From Candidatus Sericytochromatia bacterium (GTDB lineage: Bacteria; Cyanobacteriota; Sericytochromatia; UBA7694): a stretch of DNA of 64,000 nucleotides. This document shows positions 26,639-36,602 of the stretch, one piece after another. The position numbers and the translations under genes are program-made. The stretch is taken from assembly GCA_018780035.1 (NCBI GenBank), contig JADMKE010000029.1, forward strand, positions 191,388 to 255,387, in the 5' to 3' direction. A model generated the notes under the pieces. The model worked only from the letters and a program-made list of their open reading frames with translations. It did not search any database and was not told the origin of the DNA. The number at the start of each line of letters is the position of its first letter. Positions within the stretch are counted from its first letter, which is position 1.

Positions 26639-26639
<1 letters not shown>
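26085..26639 (+). CDS. Exported beta-barrel-like protein A
   Basis: A 184-residue protein with a signal peptide (cleavage near AQA-S, residue 23). The mature region alternates short amphipathic strands and ends in aromatic VNYSF, suggesting a small outer-membrane beta-barrel. It is paralogous to the next gene: both contain LGGSAA, a FGFTRYDAHL/FGISNYDLHL segment and end near SAGFNGNSDI/SLGFNGNGDI. Its stop overlaps the next start as TGATG. Confidence 0.68.
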
Positions 26640-28357
<1,718 letters not shown>

Positions 28358-28368
28358 CTAAAGGCGGA

Positions 28369-29508
28369 TTAGCCGTTTTGCTTGTTTTCTGAGGCTTTGT
28401 TTTTCTTCTCAGCCAATGCTGCTTGAGCGGCTTTGGCTTGGGCAATCAAATAGCCCTCGTAGTCCTGAAATTCAAAAGAGGTGAGCATGGTTTTAAAGAT
28501 CGTGACAGGGGTTTCCGGGGGCACGCGATCATAGATCCAACGTGCGCCACCGCGATCTCCCCAAGATTTGACCCCCGTTTTGGGATCGGTCTCAACCGAT
28601 GGCAAGCGGCTCAAACGAATGCACCCATGGGAGGCGGGGCGACCGAGTAAATAGAGATAGCCCCCATCTTCGAGCGAGTGAAAACCATATTCCCCCTGCA
28701 CACCATTGACGTTGATCGCACTCCAAAAGGGCATGGGCGTGTTGTTATACCGGGCTGAACGGGGATAATAATCTTTGAATCCCAATTTGTATTTGCCTGT
28801 GGGTGTGGCATGGCCAGGGGCACCAGATGAGACCAAAAAGCGATCTACAATCCGATCATCATAGGTAATTTGTACATATTGCCGCTGCTTTGGGGCTTTT
28901 TTTTCGTCGTAGAAGAGATTGGCCCAAATTTTAAAGCGCTGGGGATTGTTTGTTTCCATATCTTTGTATTGCTCCCAGGCTTTGGGGAAAACAGTCGCAG
29001 GGAATGGTTGAACTTCGATCGGGAGGGTTTTGAGCAGCGCATTTTCGCTGTTTTTTATCTCAATTGTCTTTTTGCCGGGGCTCTCAAAAATCAAGGGAAC
29101 GGTCAGGGCTTCGCCCCCCCATTCCAGGTTCTGAGACACATTTTTGGCTTCACCTGTATAGCTGGTATCGGCATAGCTGAGTTTAAGTTTGATGGGGCCC
29201 ACTTGGTGAGACAGTTGCAGGTGCAAACGCAATTCTGTGGGTTGACCCTCTTGGGTTTGCGGGGGCAAAGCTGCGCGCAAGTCAGTGGCATTCAATACCA
29301 CTGGGGCGGCATGGGGCGGATCCGCCAGGGCCTGGGGGCCGGCTCCTGGTTTGAAGACAAAGAGAACCGCGCCGATCAATGGCAGTGCCAGGGCGGCGAT
29401 CATCAGGCCTTTTTTGGCAGGTCCTGAGAGGCGGGGTAAGGGGGTTGACCGATTTGTTTCGGGGGTGGTACCGGGTAAATTTTCAGGGGTGGGATGGGGG
29501 GAAGACAT
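28369..29508 (-). CDS. L,D-transpeptidase (YkuD), membrane-anchored
   Basis: A 379-residue protein with a single N-terminal membrane anchor (about residues 32-54, MIAALALPLIGAVLFVF) after a proline-rich cytoplasmic tail. The C-terminal YkuD domain has the catalytic pattern His-x-SHGCIRL (Cys about 294) and is predicted to make 3-3 or lipoprotein cross-links in peptidoglycan. A beta-rich segment (about 75-165) lies between. The ribosome site GGAG is nine bases before the ATG and sits within a 12-base-pair hairpin (29516-29567). Confidence 0.9.
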   Translation of the reverse strand: MSSPHPTPENLPGTTPETNRSTPLPRLSGPAKKGLMIAALALPLIGAVLFVFKPGAGPQALADPPHAAPVVLNATDLRAALPPQTQEGQPTELRLHLQLSHQVGPIKLKLSYADTSYTGEAKNVSQNLEWGGEALTVPLIFESPGKKTIEIKNSENALLKTLPIEVQPFPATVFPKAWEQYKDMETNNPQRFKIWANLFYDEKKAPKQRQYVQITYDDRIVDRFLVSSGAPGHATPTGKYKLGFKDYYPRSARYNNTPMPFWSAINVNGVQGEYGFHSLEDGGYLYLLGRPASHGCIRLSRLPSVETDPKTGVKSWGDRGGARWIYDRVPPETPVTIFKTMLTSFEFQDYEGYLIAQAKAAQAALAEKKNKASENKQNG

Positions 29509-29515
29509 GGCTAAA

Positions 29516-29567
29516 AACTCCAGACAGAACTGACCTTCAGTTTAACAGAAAGTCGCTGTCCGGAGTT
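29516..29567 (-). promoter_or_regulatory. Long hairpin ahead of the L,D-transpeptidase
   Basis: On the minus strand AACTCCGGACAG pairs with CTGTCTGGAGTT over 12 base pairs with a single G-U wobble, followed by TTTTT. A nested AACTGA/TCAGTT hairpin occupies the loop. As written it looks like an intrinsic terminator for the DUF2892 gene upstream. The 3' arm also contains the GGAG ribosome site of the L,D-transpeptidase, so on a read-through transcript it would mask translation. Confidence 0.6.
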
Positions 29568-29601
29568 GGTATCTAGCGCACAGAAGCAAATCGTTGGGAA
29601 T

Positions 29602-30045
29602 TTAGAAAGAGTAGTCCAAACCAAAGAGCTGGTAGAGTGGGCAATAACCAGAGGCCGCTGTGGCCGTTGGAATCGCGGCCACACCAATCAAGGTCCAACT
29701 GATCGGTGCAGAGATGGCATTGCTGCTCAGGCCATAAATCCCTGTGCCAATCAGGCCAGCGGCAATGACGCCACGCAGGATGCGGTCAATCGGTCCCATG
29801 TTCAGGGGCAGACCAAAAATCGTGGTCCCGTGAGAGGGCGCTGCGCTGGCTGAAAAGGACAAGAGCGGCGCTGACTGCAATTCCTGACGCAGCTCACTGT
29901 TCAGGGACACACTGGGCAGATCCAGGCTGGAAGAATTTAAAGCCAGTGTATATGAGCTGTTTACCTGAGCCGGTGCTGCAAAGGCTGGCAGGGAAGTCAA
30001 AACAAATGCCGCACTCAGGGCGGCAACAAGGAGTTTCAGTTTCAT
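29602..30045 (-). CDS. DUF2892/YgaP-type membrane protein with signal sequence
   Basis: A 147-residue protein. Residues 1-24 form a signal-like hydrophobic segment ending in FAAPA. The C-terminal 65 residues match the YgaP-like DUF2892 domain (PF11127): NMGPIDRILRG, two hydrophobic helices and the ending GYCPLYQLFGL. A segment of about 50 mostly polar residues lies between. The start at 30045 has AGAGG eight bases upstream; the open frame extends to 30144 without support. An FNR-like palindrome lies about 109 bases upstream. Confidence 0.78.
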   Translation of the reverse strand: MKLKLLVAALSAAFVLTSLPAFAAPAQVNSSYTLALNSSSLDLPSVSLNSELRQELQSAPLLSFSASAAPSHGTTIFGLPLNMGPIDRILRGVIAAGLIGTGIYGLSSNAISAPISWTLIGVAAIPTATAASGYCPLYQLFGLDYSF

Positions 30046-30143
30046 GGGAATTACCTCTTTCGTTGGTAAGGAGATGTATTCTCCTGCATTACCCCCTATG
30101 GTATAGGTGTTCAAAGGCAATCCCCATGACGTACAGCAAGCCA

Positions 30144-30165
30144 AAAACTGATCTGGATCAGTTTT
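30144..30165. promoter_or_regulatory. 22-base palindrome with FNR-like core
   Basis: AAAACTGATC-TG-GATCAGTTTT has perfect 10-base arms and contains TGATnnnnATCA, the core of FNR/CRP-family boxes. It lies upstream of the DUF2892 gene, about 62 bases from a start implied by a weak -10 (TACCAT), and overlaps the ettA stop codon. It could instead be a weak terminator for ettA, because TTTTT follows on the minus strand. Confidence 0.42.
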
Positions 30166-31822
30166 ACTTCTTCGAGAGGGGTTTGTATTTTAAACGGTGA
30201 GGCTGGTCCGCCGCAGAGCCAAAACGCCGGTGTTTGTCCTCTTCGTACTCTTCGTAAGTGCCTTCAAAAAAGGTCACTTGGCTGTCCCCTTCAAAGGCCA
30301 TGATATGGGTCGCGACACGGTTTAAAAACCAGCGGTCATGGCTGATCACCATGGCACAGCCGGGGAATTTATTCAGACCAAACTCCAACGCTCGCAGGGT
30401 ATCGACATCGAGGTCATTGGTGGGTTCGTCCAATAGGAGTAAATTGCCGCCTTTTTTGAGCAGCTTGGCCATATGGACCCGGTTGCGCTCCCCACCCGAA
30501 AGCAGACCGACTTTTTTCTGTTGATCGGATCCCCGGAAGTTAAATTTGGCCACGTAAGCGCGGGCATTGACTTCTTTTTTGCCCAATTGCACAAATTCAT
30601 AGCCTTCAGAAATTTCATCGTAGACAGATTTGTCGCCATTGAGGCTGTCGCGGCTTTGGTCCACATACCCCAATTCAACCGAATCGCCAATCCGCATTGA
30701 ACCACTGTCGGGCTGCTCTTGGCCGGTAATCATTCTAAAAAGGGTGGTTTTGCCTGCTCCGTTGGGCCCAATCACACCGACAATACCAGCTGGTGGCAAG
30801 CGAAAACTGAAGTTTTCAAACAGCAATTTATCGTCGAAGGACTTGGTCAGGTTCTCGGCTTCGACCACAATATTGCCCAGACGTTCGCCCGAGGGAATGT
30901 AAATTTCGACCCCTTCCACTTTCAGCTCTTGGTCTTCGGCCAGCAGTTTTTCGTAATTGCTGAGACGGGCTTTGCTCTTGGCGTGTTTGGCTTTGGGGGT
31001 CATGCGCACCCACTCCAATTCCTGCTGCAGGGTCTTGCGGCGAGCTTCGGCCTGTTTCTGGTCGGTGGATAAACGGGCCTCTTTTTGCTCCAGCCAAGAA
31101 GAATAATTGCCTTCCCAGGGATAAGATTTGCCAGATTCCAATTCGAGAATCCAGTCGGTGACATTGTCGAGGAAATAGCGGTCGTGGGTCACGACAATCA
31201 CAGTGCCTTTGTAGCTCTTGAGGTGGGTTTCGAGCCAGGCCACACTTTCGGCATCCAAATGGTTGGTGGGCTCATCGAGCAAGAGCAGATCCGGGGCCTG
31301 CAGCAGCAAGCGCGCCAGGGCCACACGGCGGCGTTCGCCCCCAGAGAGTTTGTCTACAGCCCAGTCGCCGGGCGGGCAGCGCAGGGCTTCCATGGCCATA
31401 TCCAACGTGGTATCGAGATTCCAGCCATCAGCGGCTTCAATCTGGTCCTGTACGCGGGCAAATTCATCAGCGGTCTCTTCAGAATAATTCATGCTGAGAT
31501 CTTCAAAGCGCTTGAGCAGATCGCGGATGCCTGCGACGCCATCTTCGACGTTGCCACGCACATCTTTGGACTCGTCGAGTTGAGGCTCTTGGGACAGATA
31601 ACCTGCGGTAAAACCAGGGGTTAAACGGGCTTCTCCCTGAAAATTGGTGTCGATCCCCGCCATGATTTTGAGCAGCGTCGATTTGCCCGCCCCGTTGTGG
31701 CCAATCACACCAATTTTGGCGCCTGGGAAAAAGCTGAGGGTGATGTCTTTGAGAATTTCGCGGTTATTGGGTTGGACAATTTTGGTTAATTTGTAAGTTT
31801 GAAAAATATACTGTTCGGCCAT
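30164..31822 (-). CDS. ettA: ABC-F translation factor EttA
   Basis: A 552-residue soluble ABC-F protein with two nucleotide-binding domains. Walker A motifs are GHNGAGKST and GPNGAGKTT; signatures are LSGGERRRVALARLL and LSGGERNRVHMAKLL, each followed by LLLDEPTN. The linker (about 240-320) includes the arm-type helices and PSGERLG of EttA. EttA binds the ribosomal E site and gates the first elongation steps according to ATP level. AGAGGAAA precedes the ATG. The stop overlaps a palindrome. Confidence 0.93.
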   Translation of the reverse strand: MAEQYIFQTYKLTKIVQPNNREILKDITLSFFPGAKIGVIGHNGAGKSTLLKIMAGIDTNFQGEARLTPGFTAGYLSQEPQLDESKDVRGNVEDGVAGIRDLLKRFEDLSMNYSEETADEFARVQDQIEAADGWNLDTTLDMAMEALRCPPGDWAVDKLSGGERRRVALARLLLQAPDLLLLDEPTNHLDAESVAWLETHLKSYKGTVIVVTHDRYFLDNVTDWILELESGKSYPWEGNYSSWLEQKEARLSTDQKQAEARRKTLQQELEWVRMTPKAKHAKSKARLSNYEKLLAEDQELKVEGVEIYIPSGERLGNIVVEAENLTKSFDDKLLFENFSFRLPPAGIVGVIGPNGAGKTTLFRMITGQEQPDSGSMRIGDSVELGYVDQSRDSLNGDKSVYDEISEGYEFVQLGKKEVNARAYVAKFNFRGSDQQKKVGLLSGGERNRVHMAKLLKKGGNLLLLDEPTNDLDVDTLRALEFGLNKFPGCAMVISHDRWFLNRVATHIMAFEGDSQVTFFEGTYEEYEEDKHRRFGSAADQPHRLKYKPLSKK

Positions 31823-31873
31823 GGAAATTTCCTCTTTCTGGAGTTGAATTCAGTTTAACAGAGAGGCGGGGGG

Positions 31874-31991
31874 TAGGGGTTAGCTTTTAAGGTACAGACC
31901 AGAGACGGCTTGTGCGCCGCCGGAGATTGCTTTACCAGCGACGATTCCCTGGCTTGCCTATTGGCCTAATGGCCTAATGGCCTAACCCCTA
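31874..31991. repeat. Small element bounded by 10-base inverted repeats
   Basis: TAGGGGTTAG (31874-31883) is the exact reverse complement of CTAACCCCTA (31982-31991). The enclosed 98 bases contain a GC-rich stretch around ggcttgtgcgccgcc and, at the right end, three near-identical GGCCTAAT units. The element reaches into the shikimate kinase gene and supplies its last residues and stop. It looks like a small REP/MITE-like insertion, but copies elsewhere cannot be checked here. Confidence 0.45.
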
Positions 31992-32481
31992 ACAATGTCT
32001 TGAGCAACTCCTCTGGTGTTCCCTGGGCCTTGAGGGTATAGTCGGCCTGGGCGTAAATCGGCAAACGCATTTGAACCAGGGCTTCAAATTCAGCGGGGCT
32101 GCGGGAGAGCAAGAGAGGGTGCTGGGAGGCCCGCAGCCGGGACTTAATCAGCTTGAGATCGACCTCTAAATAGATTGTATAAGCAAATTTTTTTAACTGG
32201 TCCAGCGCACCAGGTTGGCAGGGCAGCCCCCCTCCCGTGCTGATCACAGAGGGGGGCAGATCCGCCAAACCTGCTAACCATTGCTGCTCCCATTGGCGAA
32301 AACGGGGCTCTTTGCCACAGGCAAAGAGATCCGAGATTTTTTCTCCCGATTCAGCTTCAAAGCAATGGTCAGAGTCGAGCCAAGGACGATTCAACGCCTC
32401 GGCCAAACACTTTCCCAAGGTACTTTTGCCGCTGGAGGGTAATCCAATCAGGGCAATATGGCGATCAAGTATATTATTCAA
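31966..32481 (-). CDS. aroK: Shikimate kinase
   Basis: A 171-residue P-loop kinase that phosphorylates shikimate for aromatic amino acid synthesis. It has Walker A GLPSSGKST, the shikimate-contacting DSDHCFE with the downstream Arg (EPRFRQWE), the STGGGLP motif and the lid region with RPS-like residues (RLRASQHPLLLS). The last seven codons come from a GGCCTAAT repeat. It is the last gene of the cheB / H-NOX / SpoIIAA-like string, only two bases from its neighbour, and is probably a bystander there. Confidence 0.88.
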   Translation of the reverse strand: MNNILDRHIALIGLPSSGKSTLGKCLAEALNRPWLDSDHCFEAESGEKISDLFACGKEPRFRQWEQQWLAGLADLPPSVISTGGGLPCQPGALDQLKKFAYTIYLEVDLKLIKSRLRASQHPLLLSRSPAEFEALVQMRLPIYAQADYTLKAQGTPEELLKTLLGVRPLGH

Positions 32482-32483
32482 AA

Positions 32484-32897
32484 CTAAGCGGCATTCTCTT
32501 TGAGCCAGAGAATGGCGTCATCGACGCTGGCCACTTCCACCAATTGCAGTCCGTGTGGCCCCACTTGGGCTTTGTAACGGTTGACCGTTAATTTGGTCAG
32601 GGTACTGACTTCAGAATTTATGGTGATAAAATATTTAATCCCATTTTTGGCAAATGCAGGAAAAATATCAGAACCAATAAAAGCCTGAATTTCAGGGCTA
32701 AAAACCCCAACTGCTTTGCTGGAATCGACAATCCAGGCCTTACCATGATTGGCTTTGGCGTGATCCAGCCCCTTGACCAGAACTGCGTTGCGAAAATCTT
32801 CCAGACTGATATGATAAGTGGTCCAGGTATCAATGATGGCAAAGACTTCTGGGTTCCAACTGACCTCTAATTTTCCGGGAATACTGAAGATATGCAT
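32484..32897 (-). CDS. SpoIIAA-like/STAS-type small protein
   Basis: A 137-residue alpha/beta protein resembling SpoIIAA-like domains (PF11964): a hydrophobic strand (EVFAIIDTWTTY), helix, AWIVDSSKAVGVFS, helix, IKYFITINSE and the ending VDDAILWLKENA. A similar protein (same order of elements, about 128 residues) occurs at 47426 next to the chemotaxis island. Such domains may bind a partner kinase or lipid; the function here is unknown. It is placed between the H-NOX gene and aroK. The ATG at 32897 has a distant GGAAGG. Confidence 0.62.
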   Translation of the reverse strand: MHIFSIPGKLEVSWNPEVFAIIDTWTTYHISLEDFRNAVLVKGLDHAKANHGKAWIVDSSKAVGVFSPEIQAFIGSDIFPAFAKNGIKYFITINSEVSTLTKLTVNRYKAQVGPHGLQLVEVASVDDAILWLKENAA

Positions 32898-32945
32898 GGG
32901 CGACAAAGTTCCTTCCAATATTGCTAAAAGTATTAACTCAAATGC

Positions 32946-33469
32946 CTATGAAAAAGTGATCAATGCCTTAGTTTCACTCATTTTAACAGCTTTCACATCT
33001 TCTTTGAAATATTTGCCAACTCCCCGGGCCAAACCAACATAAACATCGATTAACCCCCGGTCGGAAATATAGGTCACTTCTAATTCGTTTTCGGATTGCA
33101 ATGGTATTCAAAATGGGGTGGACGGGCATTTTTAATCGTGGCTGTCAATTGGGTATGGACTTTGTCCATGCCCAGAATCATCTCTTTGGCGTTGCTAAAT
33201 TTTTCAATCACAAAACTGTAATTTTTGGGCACATACGTGCAACACCAAAATTCACCAAATGCATCACAGGCCGCTTCCAGGGATAACCCCGTCTCGCTGA
33301 GCGTGGTTGTAAAGAGCTTCATAAAGTCATCTTCAGGCACATCACTCAAGCTCATTCTCAATAAATTGGGTGAACTCACGCTCGCTTTTTCAACAATCCG
33401 ACTGGACATCTCACTGCCCATCTTTTCATCGATCATTTCTAAAAGACAACGACTGATGGTTCCCTTCAT
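32946..33469 (-). pseudogene. H-NOX (haem NO-binding) protein with one frameshift
   Basis: The reading frame from the ATG at 33469 stops at 33080 after 129 residues, but the missing C-terminus continues in the next frame from 33095 to a stop at 32946. Joined, they give about 174 residues, the normal H-NOX length. The first part has the MKG start, the proximal haem ligand H105 in MDKVHTQLTATIKNARPP, and ends at HFEYHC. The second part carries the porphyrin-carboxylate motif YxSxR (LEVTYISDRGL) and VGKYFKEDV. One base appears missing near 33096. Position 140 of Tt H-NOX (distal Tyr) aligns to Val, which suggests an NO rather than O2 sensor. Confidence 0.85.
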
Positions 33470-33519
33470 AATTAGGCTTCTCCATTCAAAAAAGATTTAA
33501 TATAATTCAACGAAATCAC

Positions 33520-34593
33520 TTACCGTTTAAACAAAACCCGACTGACGATTTCACCTCCTATTTCATTCAGGGGGAGCACTTTATCGGCCAGACCCGCCCT
33601 TGCAACATAGCCAGGCATGCCCCAAATAATGCTGCTGGCCTCATCTTGGGCAAAAATTTGCCCACCTGCTTCATGGAGCCATTCACAGCCACGCAATCCA
33701 TCTTGGCCCATGCCAGTCATGATCACTCCCAAACTGGCTGAACCAAAGGTCTGGGCCATGGCTCGAAAGAGCACGTCCACTGAGGGACGGCATGAGTTTT
33801 CTGGCGGCTCTTGATTGAGAAGAATTCTGGTAAGGCCCTCTTGGGATTCAAGGCTCATATGATAATTTCCGGGGGCGAGATAGGCGCAACCCGCTTCAAC
33901 AACCATGCCTGTTTCTGCTTCCACAACCCGGATTTCAGAAATTTGATCCAATCTTTCCGCCAAATAACGGGTGAACAACGGTGGCATATGCTGTACCAGC
34001 AAAATTGCCACAGGAAAACCAACTGGAAATTTGGGGAAAATGGAAGCCAAGGCGTTGGGGCCCCCTGTTGAGATCCCTATTCCGACCACGTCCACGCGCT
34101 TGTGAACTTTGGGTAGTATTTTGGGGAATTGATCTGAATTGGCATAGATTTGCTTGTTCGTGGACAATTTTGATCTTTGTTTTTGACAAAGATTACGAAT
34201 TCGGGGCTCAAAGGCCTCTAAGATATATTTTTCCAACTCTTCTTGCGAGGAGGTATTGGCTATTTGGGGTTTCGTGACATAGTCATTGGCCCCCATTGAC
34301 AAAGCCTGAATGGTGATGGCTGCGCCGGATTCTGTCAAAGAACTGAACATGATCACGGGCAAATCTCGATACAGTTCGCGAATCTGCTCTAAGGTTTCTA
34401 ATCCATTCATTTCTGGCATTTCGATATCCAAAATAACCAGATCGGGATTAAGCTGAGGAATCCTGGCCAAGGCCAAACGGCCATTGCTCACCACAGCCAC
34501 CACTTCAAAATCTGGTACCAAAGACAGAATTTTTTTGAGCATCTGCCGATTGACCACGGAATCATCGGCGAACAAGATTCTGATCGGGATCAA
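33520..34593 (-). CDS. cheB: Chemotaxis methylesterase CheB
   Basis: A 357-residue receiver-methylesterase. The receiver has the acidic pair in ILFADDS and the phosphoacceptor D56 (VILDIEMP). The C-terminal CheB domain has its catalytic Ser in GISTGGPNAL, His in QHMPP and Asp in MTGMGQDG. It removes methyl groups from MCPs. It starts with TTG at 34593 and is separated from the main che operon by the opposing rhodanese gene. The H-NOX gene follows 50 bases downstream. Confidence 0.94.
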   Translation of the reverse strand: MIPIRILFADDSVVNRQMLKKILSLVPDFEVVAVVSNGRLALARIPQLNPDLVILDIEMPEMNGLETLEQIRELYRDLPVIMFSSLTESGAAITIQALSMGANDYVTKPQIANTSSQEELEKYILEAFEPRIRNLCQKQRSKLSTNKQIYANSDQFPKILPKVHKRVDVVGIGISTGGPNALASIFPKFPVGFPVAILLVQHMPPLFTRYLAERLDQISEIRVVEAETGMVVEAGCAYLAPGNYHMSLESQEGLTRILLNQEPPENSCRPSVDVLFRAMAQTFGSASLGVIMTGMGQDGLRGCEWLHEAGGQIFAQDEASSIIWGMPGYVARAGLADKVLPLNEIGGEIVSRVLFKR

Positions 34594-34767
34594 AATAATA
34601 TACCCCCTATTGTATGTTTGAGAGGGTCTGTGATACGATGTCTTTCAATACGCTTTAAATCCCTATAAAGCACTTAATTCTACCAAATCTATTAAATTTA
34701 GCCGCATTAAATTTTATGGGATTAAGCATTTTGTCGACACTTTATGATTAACAGGGAGACTCCATTG

Positions 34768-35127
34768 ATGAGTCGAGCAAAGATCCAAGAGGTAAACATG
34801 GATATTCAAGCACTTTCGATAGAAAAAGTTTATCAAATTTTTCAGGATAACCCTTCTGAGACCATTTTTTTGGACGTTCGCCGCCCTGAAGAGTGGCAAG
34901 AAGGAGCGATTCCTGGCTCTCTGAAAATTCGATTGAATAATTTGGCCGAAAATTTCCCCAAACTGGACAAAGTAAAGCAATACATTGTCATATGTCGGAG
35001 TGGGTTTCGCAGCGAAATAGCCTGTCAAGACATGCTCGCAGCGGGTTTTAATCGGGTGTTTAACGTCCCTGATGGCATGTTGGGTTGGGTGGAAAAAGGC
35101 TATCCTGTAGAACCGCATCAAAGTTAA
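34768..35127 (+). CDS. Rhodanese-domain protein
   Basis: A 119-residue single rhodanese domain with active-site loop CRSGFRS (Cys near residue 78) and the LDVRRPEEW motif; likely a sulfur carrier or transferase. AGGGAG nine bases before 34768 supports that start. The ATG at 34798 (AAGAGG, five bases) is an equally reasonable shorter choice. It is the only plus-strand gene inside the minus-strand chemotaxis block and ends five bases from the PATAN regulator's stop, so it was probably inserted there. Confidence 0.86.
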   Translation: MSRAKIQEVNMDIQALSIEKVYQIFQDNPSETIFLDVRRPEEWQEGAIPGSLKIRLNNLAENFPKLDKVKQYIVICRSGFRSEIACQDMLAAGFNRVFNVPDGMLGWVEKGYPVEPHQS

Positions 35128-35132
35128 TCCCC

Positions 35133-36602
35133 TTATTTTTTCAGTACAGGTGCATTGATCTTGTCAGAACGGATGGTTATCACTTCTCCATTTTGTAATA
35201 AGAGATCACGGGCTGCTTGGTAGGGGCTGTTCTCCTCAACAAATCGGCTTAAATGCATCATCAGCCGATTAAAGGGAATATTCAAACTCTTGGTGACGGG
35301 TTCCCAATAGGCCTCTTGTCGAAAGAGGCCATAATTGATTTGCAAGATTTTTTTTAGCGCATCTCTTCCGATAAAATCACCATAGGTGGCGTGTAGGATT
35401 TCGCCATCGCTGATAAAAATTTGACCTGCTTGGCCTGAGAAAAAATCTGTCACTTCCAAGAGGCGTGAATGCCTGAAATAGGAAAAAATCTGCAAAACCC
35501 CAAACAGTGCCAGATCTTGTAATTCTCCGCTGAAATGTTGAGCCAAATAGGTTTGTTCGATTAACTCTGCCATTTCTTGGTACTGATCCCGCGTGAAAAA
35601 ACGGACCACGTTGGGATGTTTCAGGGTTTGCGTCAATGAAGACTGAAGCTGGGTTCCCATTAAAATAATCCGCGTATCCAGGTAATTACCATCGAGAAAA
35701 TCCAATATCTTTTTGGGTTTGACTGAATCCGTATCTGTATCCAGAATCAGGAGTTCGGGATTTTTCATCAATTGCTCTTGGGCATCTTCCAAATTGGTCA
35801 CCCAATGTGTCATCAGCACCGACTCCTGGTGGAAGCGAAACAACTCTCCGAGCACAATGGGTAAGAAATGTTCTGTGGAAACCACGACACAGGATGTTGG
35901 GGGCAATTGGATCTGGGCTCCTCCCGTTTTTTCATCCATAATTAGAGCGGAGTTTGCCATCAATTGATCCAGAGATGAGTGAATCACCTCATCATCGGTT
36001 TCCATCACCTGTAACTCCGAAAAAAGCCCCCGCTTCATCTTCATGATTTCGTAAAAGGCTTTTTCGCCAGTCAACTCACCATACATGGCATGTTGTACTT
36101 TGCCCTTGCCAAAATAGATCAGGCCTTCCTGGTGGGTTTGCGGAGAAGTGATATACAGATGGTAATCGCTGCCAGAAAAGGAAACCAATTTAACCAATTC
36201 AAAAATACTGATTTGGTTGAATTGGTAAGTCAGCCCCCGTTTGTACTTGCACATGGCCTGCAATTTGGTGCGAAATTGCAGGAGATTGAGCTTGCTTTTG
36301 AGCAAGTAACTGGCTTTACGAGTGCGAATCAGCTCACTCAAATCTTCATCTTCATCATCACAGATCATGACAGGATGGATATTGGGGTGGTGTTTGTTTA
36401 ACCAATCCAAGAGATCTAACCCTGAATTATTTTTGAGTTTGAGCTCCATCAAGACCGCATCCAACGTGATTTTTTCAAAAAAAATGAGCGCACTTTCAGC
36501 AGAATCAGCCGTATATACCGTGTATTCTTCATAAGGCAAATACCGCGCCAACATTTCGCGAATGCTGTACGATGGTGATACAACTAAAAGGGAAATCGTC
36601 AT
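35133..36602 (-). CDS. Double receiver-like / double PATAN (DUF4388) regulator
   Basis: A 489-residue protein laid out as receiver-like (1-120), PATAN/DUF4388 (about 125-215), receiver-like (about 235-345), PATAN (about 355-440) and a short tail. Neither receiver can be phosphorylated normally: at the aspartate position the first has Glu (VLMELKL) and the N-terminal acidic pair is absent. The PATAN modules share LYFGKGKVQHAMYGELTGEKA and FISDGEILHATYGDFIGRDA. In cyanobacterial phototaxis such regulators act on type IV pili. It starts one base after cheX stops. Confidence 0.82.
   Translation of the reverse strand: MTISLLVVSPSYSIREMLARYLPYEEYTVYTADSAESALIFFEKITLDAVLMELKLKNNSGLDLLDWLNKHHPNIHPVMICDDEDEDLSELIRTRKASYLLKSKLNLLQFRTKLQAMCKYKRGLTYQFNQISIFELVKLVSFSGSDYHLYITSPQTHQEGLIYFGKGKVQHAMYGELTGEKAFYEIMKMKRGLFSELQVMETDDEVIHSSLDQLMANSALIMDEKTGGAQIQLPPTSCVVVSTEHFLPIVLGELFRFHQESVLMTHWVTNLEDAQEQLMKNPELLILDTDTDSVKPKKILDFLDGNYLDTRIILMGTQLQSSLTQTLKHPNVVRFFTRDQYQEMAELIEQTYLAQHFSGELQDLALFGVLQIFSYFRHSRLLEVTDFFSGQAGQIFISDGEILHATYGDFIGRDALKKILQINYGLFRQEAYWEPVTKSLNIPFNRLMMHLSRFVEENSPYQAARDLLLQNGEVITIRSDKINAPVLKK

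Noticed and set aside
31958..31983. Att site or telomere-like repeat
   Set aside because: Only about three short GGCCTAAT units inside a small element; no integrase gene nearby.
34594..34767. Separate small RNA between cheB and the rhodanese gene
   Set aside because: AT-rich sequence with no stable hairpin or terminator; it probably only holds the divergent promoters.
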